This document shows, in pieces, positions 1 to 4,984 of a stretch of 5,465 bases of DNA. Numbering within the stretch: the first letter of the stretch is position 1; every line of letters starts with the position of its first letter. The notes beneath the pieces were generated by a model. That model searched no databases. It was not told where the DNA came from and saw only the letters and a program-made list of their open reading frames with translations. The DNA is from Solirubrobacterales bacterium (lineage in GTDB: Bacteria > Actinomycetota > Thermoleophilia > Solirubrobacterales > Solirubrobacteraceae). The DNA is taken from assembly GCA_027314825.1 (NCBI GenBank), contig DAHVAB010000188.1, positions 1-5,465 of the forward strand. Direction: 5' to 3'. The position numbers and the translations under genes are program-made.

Positions 1-152
1 TGGTAGGCGGCACATCCGCCGCCCATCACCGGTCCCAGCGCGGTGGAGCGGACCGCGAGCAGAAACACCGCGCCCGAGCCCGGATCTCGGGCGATCTGCG
101 CACGCTCGCGATCACGGCCACCACGCGCGTCACTCTCGTACCTCGGCTCCAT
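1..152 (-). CDS. Leu/Phe/Val dehydrogenase-like protein, N-terminal fragment
   Basis: Reading leftward, this frame encodes about 50 residues and then leaves the window with no stop. The stretch RDPGSGAVFLLAVRSTALGP followed by VMGG matches, from memory, the N-terminal domain of leucine, valine and phenylalanine dehydrogenases (D-x-x-[ST]-G, then H-[ST]-T-x-LGPA-x-GG). These NAD-dependent enzymes oxidatively deaminate branched-chain or aromatic amino acids to 2-oxo acids in the cytoplasm. The ATG at 152 puts the D-P-x-S-G motif at residue 23, close to its usual place. An in-frame ATG at 188 would add 12 residues but overlaps a promoter-like -35 element. Two things are odd: the usual GG-x-R-M before the tyrosine reads GGGCAAY, and IAIH reads LAVR. 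The protein could therefore be a divergent paralogue. The catalytic lysines and NAD domain lie outside the window. Family call fairly sure; substrate unknown. Confidence 0.66.
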   Translation of the reverse strand, partial: MEPRYESDARGGRDRERAQIARDPGSGAVFLLAVRSTALGPVMGGGCAAY

Positions 153-158
153 TGGCAG

Positions 159-188
159 AACATACGCGGCACGTGGATGCAATGTCAT
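159..188 (-). promoter_or_regulatory. Putative leaderless promoter of the leftward dehydrogenase-like gene
   Basis: On the minus strand ATGACA (188-183, 5/6 to TTGACA) is followed after 18 bases by TATGTT (164-159, 4/6 to TATAAT). The ATG at 152 comes six bases later. That distance would place the transcription start at or next to the start codon, as in the leaderless mRNAs common in actinobacteria. No Shine-Dalgarno sequence precedes the ATG at 152 or the one at 188, which agrees with this. Short motifs of this kind arise by chance, so this is suggestive only. Confidence 0.35.
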
Positions 189-204
189 CAGACGGGACCG
201 CGTA

Positions 205-233
205 ACGCTCGGGGCAGCGGCTGTCCCGAGCGT
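205..233. repeat. Strong inverted repeat / hairpin
   Basis: ACGCTCGGG (205-213) and CCCGAGCGT (225-233) are a perfect 9-base inverted repeat. Inside it, CAG (215-217) pairs with CTG (221-223) after a single G-T pair, leaving only CGG as loop. The result is a stem of about 13 pairs, nearly all G-C. No T-run follows on either strand, so it is not a classical intrinsic terminator. It may be a protein-binding dyad or part of a structured transcript. It lies upstream of both divergent genes. Confidence 0.6.
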
Positions 234-352
234 GCGTAGTGCCGTGGCTTGGGCCGCCCGGGCCTGCGAGATCCGGAAGATCGCGGTGCTGCGGCCTGCG
301 CGGGCCGGGTCCGGCGCGGCGCGGGAGGCTCAATACGACCGCGTCCCCGCAG

Positions 353-388
353 CCGCCGATGTGCTCCCAGGAGGCTCCATGTCGGCGG
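353..388 (+). repeat. Stem-loop with Shine-Dalgarno-like loop
   Basis: CCGCCGA (353-359) pairs perfectly with TCGGCGG (382-388). The next four positions, TGTG (360-363) against CATG (378-381), also pair in RNA through two G-U and two Watson-Crick pairs. This gives an 11-pair stem and a 14-base loop. The loop contains GGAGG (370-374), and an ATG (379-381) sits in the descending arm. The arrangement resembles hairpins that occlude translation starts, but the frame opened by that ATG is short and unrecognised. Confidence 0.45.
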
Positions 389-482
389 TGGTGAGGCTAT
401 GCGTCTGCGGCGCCCAACCGCGTGAAGGGGGCTCTGGAAAGCCGGCTGTCCGGATGGCACGGGGCATGCGGCCGGCCTACTC

Positions 483-500
483 GTGGCGCTTCGGTGCCGC
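483..500 (+). repeat. C(UUCG)G tetraloop hairpin
   Basis: GTGGCGC (483-489) and GTGCCGC (494-500) form a 7-pair stem with two G-U pairs when read as plus-strand RNA. The stem closes on the exceptionally stable C(UUCG)G tetraloop (490-493). A second small hairpin, GCGAG/CTCGC, follows at 511-525. UUCG loops are frequent in functional RNAs, which favours the plus strand as the transcribed one. A stem this short also occurs by chance in GC-rich DNA. Confidence 0.35.
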
Positions 501-570
501 AGGTCTGCCCGCGAGTGGTGCTCGCAACGGCTCTGCGGGGGGGCGTGCGGCACTCTGAAGCGATGTTGGC

Positions 571-589
571 ACGGTCGATGCTCGGCCGT
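571..589. repeat. Inverted repeat upstream of the operon
   Basis: ACGGTCGA (571-578) and TCGGCCGT (582-589) form an 8-base inverted repeat with one mismatch (a G-U pair in RNA) around the loop TGC. It abuts the GATAC-A-GTATC dyad on its right. The two together look like a compact control region 50 to 85 bases before the first gene of the operon. It could be a regulator site or a hairpin at the start of the leader transcript. Confidence 0.4.
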
Positions 590-603
590 CGTGATACAGT
601 ATC
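589..603. promoter_or_regulatory. Putative operator for the operon's GntR regulator
   Basis: GATAC (593-597) and GTATC (599-603) are perfect inverted arms around a central A. The overlapping TCGTGATACAG (589-599) fits the FadR/FCD-type operator pattern T-n-GT-nnn-AC-n-A at every fixed position but the last, where G replaces A. The site lies about 50 bases before the zinc-ribbon gene, where a repressor of the operon would be expected. The last gene of that operon encodes just such a regulator. No protein-DNA evidence exists here. Confidence 0.38.
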
Positions 604-653
604 CAGGATGCAAGAACCGATCGCCGCGCTGTGAGGGGGGAATCTCAAACGAT

Positions 654-917
654 ATGCGCAACTATCCGCGCCCGGCTGAGCGTCATCTGGCCGTCGAGCG
701 CCTTCCGGTCCTCGGAGCCATCTGCCCCAGTTGCGGCGGCGATGACGTGCGCGCCTATCCCGTTCTCAGCGAGGGCGGGTGGTGGAACGTGCATAAGTGT
801 CAGGATTGCCTCACATCGATTCGGCGCGAGCGCGGCAGCTTCTTTGGCGGCCTAGAGCTGCAGACGGCAAAGATCCCCGGACTCGAAGCCGCCCAGCTGT
901 TCGGGAGCCGACGATGA
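654..917 (+). CDS. Small zinc-ribbon protein, VdcD/BsdD-like (possible carboxylase small subunit)
   Basis: An 87-residue cytoplasmic protein with no signal peptide or membrane segment. It carries a four-cysteine zinc ribbon: CPSC (C24, C27) and KCQDC (C49, C52), separated by 21 residues, with G-G-W-W-x-V just before the second pair. From memory, subunit D of the non-oxidative hydroxyarylate decarboxylases (Bacillus BsdD, Streptomyces VdcD) has the same spacing and a G-x-W-x-V-Y-x-C-x-x-C signature. Acetone and acetophenone carboxylases also have a small zinc subunit, so given its neighbours this protein may be an accessory subunit of the HyuAB complex. The ATG at 654 is the only reasonable start: translation upstream in frame is unlike protein, and the next in-frame GTG falls inside the zinc ribbon. 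The upstream ribosome site is a weak G-run (635-641). The stop overlaps the next start as ATGA, suggesting translational coupling. Confidence 0.72.
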   Translation: MRNYPRPAERHLAVERLPVLGAICPSCGGDDVRAYPVLSEGGWWNVHKCQDCLTSIRRERGSFFGGLELQTAKIPGLEAAQLFGSRR

Positions 918-2986
918 GCGGCTCGGGCATGATCGGCGTCGACGTCGGCGGCACCTTCACGGACTGCGTCTTCGTCGAGGATGGGCAGATCCGCACCACG
1001 AAGGTGCTAGTCGACGCCGCCGCGCGCGAGCGCCCCGTGATCGAGGGCGCCGCGACGTTCGGCGTCGAGCGTGCCGGTATCTTCAACCACGCGACGACGG
1101 TGGGGCTGAACGCGATCCTCACGCGAGAGCTGCCCAAGGTGGGGTTCATCACGACCGCCGGCCATCGCGACATCCTCGACATGGGTCGCGCTTGGCGGCC
1201 GCTGAGCTCGCTGACCGACCCGCACTGGCGCCGGTCCTTCGGCGACGCGGCGCGCCCGCTGGTGCCGCGATACCTCCGGCGCGGCATCCGCGAGCGGATG
1301 CGCGCGGACGGCACGGTCTTCCTCGGCCTGGACGAGGTTCACGCCCGCGAGGAGCTGCGCACGCTCGCATGCTGCAAAGTCGAAGGCATCGCGGTCTGCC
1401 TGCTCAACAGCTACGTGAACCCCGTCCATGAGACGAGGCTCAGGGAGCTGATCCTCGACGAGCTCGGCGAGATCCCATGCTCGCTCTCCATCGAGGTCTC
1501 GCCACTGGCCAAGGAGTTTCCGCGTGCCTCCAGCACTGTGCTCGACGTGCTGATGAAGCTGATCTACACCGGCTATACGCACTCGCTTATCCGCGGCCTT
1601 CGCGAGCACGGATTCGACGGGCAGCTGAACTTCGCGGACTGTGCCGCTTCGCTGGTCACGGTAGACCATGCGATGGAGCGGCCGCTGCGGGTGATCTCCT
1701 CCGGCCCCGCCGCGGGGACGGTCTCCTGCGCCCACTTCGGGCGGCTGATCGGGCAGGAGCAGCTCATATGCTGTGACGTCGGCGGCACCTCCTCGGACAT
1801 CAGCTTGGTCTCGGTCGGCAGGCCGGTGGTCAACACGGCATTCGAGATCGAGCACGACCTGCTGGCGAACACGGCCGCCACCGACATCGCCACGATCGGA
1901 GCCGGCGGCGGCAGCCTCGTATCGGTTACCCCCACAGGCGAGCTGGCGGTCGGCCCGGAGAGCGCCGGCGGCGATCCCGGACCCGCGTGCTACGGCCGCG
2001 GCGGCACCGTGCCGACCACGACCGACACGTGCCTGCTGATCGGTATCCTGAGCGCCGAGGAGCCGCTTGGCGGCAGGCTCGCCCTGGACCCCGAGCGCTC
2101 GCGTGCGGCGTTCGAGGCTCTCGACAGTCCGCTGGGGCTTCAGGAGCGGGTGCGCCACGCCTACGAGCTCGCGCTGAACAACATCAGCGAGGGGATCATC
2201 GATATCGCGGTGCGGCGAGGGGTGGATCCGCGCGACTACACGCTCCTTGCCTACGGGTCGGCGGGACCGATGCTGCTGCCGCCGCTGCTGGAGCAGGTCG
2301 GCGTGAAGGCGGTCGTGGTTCCACCGCATCCGGGCCTCTTCTCCGCTCTCGGGCTGCTCAGCACAGACCTCGTCTACGGCGATCAGCGCTCCGTGTACGT
2401 GCGGCTCGGGGACGACGGCGCGGGGGATACGGTGGCGAAGATCTACGCGGAGCTCGAAGAGCGCATCGAGGCCAGCATCGGCCGGCGCCACGAGGGCTAC
2501 CGCATCAGCCGCACCTTCGATGCGCGTCTGGTGGGCCAGACATGGGAGACGCCGTTCGTGACGGCTCCCGCGGGAGCGATCACGGATGTGACGATCGAGG
2601 AGATGATCGGGGGGTTCCACGACGCCTATCACGCCCGCTGGGGCAACCGCTTCCCGGAGATCGAGGTGGAGGCCGTCACCTTCCGCGTGGAGATGGTGGT
2701 GGACAGCCGCAAGGTCTCCTACCCGGAAGTGGCTTGCGGGAGCGGCACGCCGTCGCCACGTCGTGCGGTGGAGTTGCGCTACCTGCGCCCAGAGCCGTTT
2801 CTCGCGTCGGAGTACCGGCGAGATGAGCTTCGCTTCGGGGACACCGTCCACGGCCCGGCGATCGTCCGCGAGCCGATGGCGACCACTCAGGTGGCAGAGG
2901 GACAGATCGCGACGGTCGGCCGGCTCGGCGAGCTCGTGATCAGCGCCGTGGAGGGCGATCGGCCGTGGGAGGGCAGCACACGATGA
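914..2986 (+). CDS. Hydantoinase/oxoprolinase/acetone carboxylase family subunit A (HyuA-like ATPase)
   Basis: A 690-residue protein spanning the whole HyuA family. The N-terminal Hydant_A_N part has the ASKHA phosphate loop GVDVGGTFTD (8-17) and HATTVGLNAIL (59-69). The Hydantoinase_A core has SGPAAGT (263-269), a second phosphate motif CDVGGTSSD (287-295), TIGAGGGS (327-334) and GPESAGGDPGPACYGRGG (347-364). The C-terminal domain covers roughly residues 490-690, with GQTWE (541-545) and GPAI (647-650). Family members couple ATP hydrolysis to ring opening (N-methylhydantoinase, 5-oxoprolinase) or to carboxylation of ketones (acetone, acetophenone carboxylase), working with a HyuB partner. 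The ATG at 914 is preferred because GGGAG (903-907) lies six bases upstream and it overlaps the previous stop; ATG 929 lacks a site. At 448-455 GSAGPMLL replaces the usual GGAGPLHA, losing a histidine. Family certain; substrate unknown. Confidence 0.93.
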   Translation: MSGSGMIGVDVGGTFTDCVFVEDGQIRTTKVLVDAAARERPVIEGAATFGVERAGIFNHATTVGLNAILTRELPKVGFITTAGHRDILDMGRAWRPLSSLTDPHWRRSFGDAARPLVPRYLRRGIRERMRADGTVFLGLDEVHAREELRTLACCKVEGIAVCLLNSYVNPVHETRLRELILDELGEIPCSLSIEVSPLAKEFPRASSTVLDVLMKLIYTGYTHSLIRGLREHGFDGQLNFADCAASLVTVDHAMERPLRVISSGPAAGTVSCAHFGRLIGQEQLICCDVGGTSSDISLVSVGRPVVNTAFEIEHDLLANTAATDIATIGAGGGSLVSVTPTGELAVGPESAGGDPGPACYGRGGTVPTTTDTCLLIGILSAEEPLGGRLALDPERSRAAFEALDSPLGLQERVRHAYELALNNISEGIIDIAVRRGVDPRDYTLLAYGSAGPMLLPPLLEQVGVKAVVVPPHPGLFSALGLLSTDLVYGDQRSVYVRLGDDGAGDTVAKIYAELEERIEASIGRRHEGYRISRTFDARLVGQTWETPFVTAPAGAITDVTIEEMIGGFHDAYHARWGNRFPEIEVEAVTFRVEMVVDSRKVSYPEVACGSGTPSPRRAVELRYLRPEPFLASEYRRDELRFGDTVHGPAIVREPMATTQVAEGQIATVGRLGELVISAVEGDRPWEGSTR
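2967..2972 (+). promoter_or_regulatory. Ribosome binding site deciding the HyuB start
   Basis: GGGAGG lies inside the end of the HyuA gene, 10 bases before the ATG at 2983. An in-frame GTG at 2965 would extend HyuB by six residues, but it begins before this site and so cannot use it. The ATG at 2983 is therefore the better start, and it overlaps the HyuA stop as ATGA. Confidence 0.6.
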
Positions 2987-4983
2987 GCGCCACAGACCAC
3001 GTCGCTCTCGTAACGGCAGCCCGGATCCGCGACCTCTCAAACGAGGAGTTCCTGCAGCGCTACCGCTGCGACCGACTGACGGCAACGGTGCTCTCGAATC
3101 GCTATCGCTACACCGTCCAGCACGTATGCACAGGGCTGCTGCAACAGGCCTTCTCAAGCATCCTGCGGGACTGGTACGACTTCGCGGCCTCGATCTCCGG
3201 GCCGCGTGAGCTCGACTACCCGATGCCCGCCGTCTCCAACAGCCTGATGCTGTTCCTGGGCACGATGAGTGAGGCCGTGCGCAACACCGTCGAGGAGTTC
3301 GGCCACGAGCGCATGCACGCGGGAGATGTGTTGATCGCGAATGATCCGTACCGGATCGGCACCCACGTCAACGACGTGTGCTTCATCAGGCCGGTCATGC
3401 TGGACGGGCACGCAGGGCCGCTGTGCTTCATCACGGTGCGTGCTCACCTGGCCGACATGGGCGGCATCGTGCCGGCGGGCTTCAGCGGCACCAAGCGCAA
3501 CATCTTCGAGAACGGCCTGGTGCTCTCGCCCCGCCTGCTCTATCGCGAAGATAGGCCGTGCCTGGAGACATGGCACCTGCTGTTCGACAACACGCGCTTC
3601 CCGGAGCTGCTTACGCCGGACATCGCTGCGATCCACCAATGCCTGCTGCTCGGCGAGCGGCTGCTTCGGCAGACGGCCGATCGGTACGGCGCCGCTGCCT
3701 TCCACGGGGCCATGCGCTACTCCTGCGACGCCTCCGCGGAGACGATGACGGCCGCGCTGGAGGCGCTCCCGGACGGCGTGTACGAGGGCGAGGACGTCAT
3801 GGACTGCGACGCCGTCGACGGCAGCGAGGAGTACCGCGTCCATGCGAAGGTCACGGTGCGCGGATCGCGGGCCGAGGTCGACTTCAGCGGCTCTTCGCGC
3901 CAGGCTCGCACGTCGATTAACGCGAGCTGGCTTGACAGCAAGAGCGGCGTGAGCATCGCGCTGATGTTCCTGCTCGCCCCCAACGCGTCCTTCACCTCCG
4001 GCGCCCTGCGCAGCGTGGACATCGTGCTTCCCGAAGGAACCCTGATCAGCGCTCGGCCGCCTGACGGCGTGACCATGCTGTTCTTTGAGACCGTGGTCGT
4101 GATCGTCAACGCGCTCTTCAGAGCGCTCGCCGGCGCGCTCGGCGAGCGGGCGGTCGGCGGCGACTTCGGCTCGGCCAGCGTGCACAGCGCCAACGGCGTG
4201 CGCGAGGACGGCCGAGCGTGGGTCAGCACCTCCCAGCTCGGCGGCGAGCATGGGCCGTGGGCGGCGACGATCGCCGGCGATGGCGACAGCTACACCGTGT
4301 TCTATCCGGCCAACAACATGGACCCGCCGGTCGAGGTGATCGAGGCCGACTACCCGGTCGTCGTGCTGCGCAAGGAATACCTGAGCGACACTTCCGGCGC
4401 CGGCCTCCACCGCGGCGGTGCGGCGGTTGTACACGACACGTCCTTCGAGAGCGAGGCCGAGCACTTCTCGATGCCGCTGCACTTCCGCAAGCCGAGCGGC
4501 TTCGGCGTCTGGGACGGGGCCGACGGCGCGACCGGCGGCGTCTGGTTGTGGGAGCGGACCGGTGACTCCAGCCGGCAGCTGTTGCCGGGCCTCGGCCCGG
4601 AGGTGTACCGAGAGGCGACCCCGGTTGCCGGGACGCTGGACCCGAACTCGCTCATGCCCAGCCGCAGCGGTGAGTACTTCTCCTTTGCCAGGGTGCCGCT
4701 CTGGCACACCTCGCCCGGTGCCGTCTTCCGCTACATCACAAACGGCGGCGGCGGCTGGGGCGATCCGCGCTCGCGCGACCCGGACGCAGTGCGTCGCGAC
4801 GTCAGAGACGAGTACATTACGCCGCAGCATGCCAGAGACGTCTACGGCGTGGTGATCGTGGGCGATCCTGACCGCGATCCAGAGGGACTAAGGATCGACC
4901 ATGCGGCCACGGCCCGTCTGCGCGGTCTCGAAGTCCGGCCTGCAGACGTCACGCGCATCGAGGCTCCAGAGACGGAGGAATAA
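2983..4983 (+). CDS. Hydantoinase/oxoprolinase/acetone carboxylase family subunit B (HyuB-like), long form
   Basis: A 666-residue HyuB-family protein, the partner of the preceding HyuA-like ATPase. Recognisable blocks are AGDVLIANDPYRIGTHVND (113-131), RAHLADMGG (153-161), VDFSGSSRQ (299-307), VEVIEADYPV (450-459), SGAGLHRGG (471-479), GGGGWGDP (588-595) and the C-terminal YITPQHARDVYGVVI (611-625). H128, D131 and H155 fit the H-x-x-D plus RAH pattern that, as I recall, holds the catalytic metal in acetone carboxylase. Ordinary HyuB proteins are about 510-590 residues. This one is longer, with an extra N-terminal stretch of about 28 residues and a longer C-terminal half, nearer in size to the large acetophenone or acetone carboxylase subunits. 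No signal peptide or membrane segment is seen, so a cytoplasmic complex with HyuA is expected. Family certain; whether it carboxylates or hydrolyses is inferred only from context. Confidence 0.92.
   Translation: MSATDHVALVTAARIRDLSNEEFLQRYRCDRLTATVLSNRYRYTVQHVCTGLLQQAFSSILRDWYDFAASISGPRELDYPMPAVSNSLMLFLGTMSEAVRNTVEEFGHERMHAGDVLIANDPYRIGTHVNDVCFIRPVMLDGHAGPLCFITVRAHLADMGGIVPAGFSGTKRNIFENGLVLSPRLLYREDRPCLETWHLLFDNTRFPELLTPDIAAIHQCLLLGERLLRQTADRYGAAAFHGAMRYSCDASAETMTAALEALPDGVYEGEDVMDCDAVDGSEEYRVHAKVTVRGSRAEVDFSGSSRQARTSINASWLDSKSGVSIALMFLLAPNASFTSGALRSVDIVLPEGTLISARPPDGVTMLFFETVVVIVNALFRALAGALGERAVGGDFGSASVHSANGVREDGRAWVSTSQLGGEHGPWAATIAGDGDSYTVFYPANNMDPPVEVIEADYPVVVLRKEYLSDTSGAGLHRGGAAVVHDTSFESEAEHFSMPLHFRKPSGFGVWDGADGATGGVWLWERTGDSSRQLLPGLGPEVYREATPVAGTLDPNSLMPSRSGEYFSFARVPLWHTSPGAVFRYITNGGGGWGDPRSRDPDAVRRDVRDEYITPQHARDVYGVVIVGDPDRDPEGLRIDHAATARLRGLEVRPADVTRIEAPETEE
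4974..4978 (+). promoter_or_regulatory. Ribosome binding site deciding the GntR start
   Basis: GGAGG lies in the last codons of HyuB. It is six bases before an in-frame GTG (4985) and twelve before an in-frame ATG (4991). Spacing favours the GTG; the two starts differ by only two residues. Confidence 0.55.
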
Positions 4984-4984
4984 G

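Larger units (their letters stand above)
153..653. other. Structured divergent intergenic region, no convincing gene
   Basis: Open frames exist on both strands here, but they are arginine-, alanine- and proline-rich, match no family I recognise, and look like products of high GC. The region separates the leftward dehydrogenase-like gene from the rightward operon, so it should hold both promoters. It contains at least four strong inverted repeats and one short perfect dyad, each listed separately. A Shine-Dalgarno-like GGAGG (370-374) lies four bases before an ATG (379) that opens a 59-codon frame ending at 558. That peptide has no recognisable features and I do not call it a gene. I found no clear sigma-70 promoter for the rightward operon, nor any riboswitch family I could name. 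Confidence 0.6.

Noticed and set aside
379..480. Resemblance of 385-480 to a glycine or cobalamin riboswitch
   Set aside because: Only scattered short G/C-rich words matched; the conserved cores of these families could not be laid out in order.
43..558. Plus-strand open frame of 171 codons
   Set aside because: Its composition is low-complexity Arg/Ala/Gly/Ser with no recognisable motif. It overlaps the dehydrogenase-like gene on the other strand, which has clear family motifs, and its start has no ribosome site.
566..600. Sigma-70 promoter for the operon from TTGGCA (566-571) and TACAGT (595-600)
   Set aside because: The spacer would be 23 bases, too long for a normal promoter, and no better-spaced pair was found.
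188..661. Minus-strand open frame of 157 codons upstream of the dehydrogenase-like gene
   Set aside because: It is rich in Arg, Pro and His with no motif, as expected for the shadow of GC-rich non-coding DNA, and it ends exactly where the promoter-like element begins.
797..913. Upstream extension of the HyuA frame to 797
   Set aside because: It would overlap most of the zinc-ribbon gene, its added residues look like an out-of-frame translation, and a ribosome site precedes ATG 914.
2965..2982. Earlier GTG start for HyuB at 2965
   Set aside because: The GGGAGG ribosome site (2967-2972) lies inside this extension; the ATG at 2983 has correct spacing and the ATGA overlap typical of this operon.
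1007..3157. Long minus-strand frame (716 codons) opposite the HyuA gene
   Set aside because: It is antisense to a gene with unmistakable ATPase motifs; long antisense frames are common in high-GC genes. The same holds for the 558-codon minus frame at 3154-4830.
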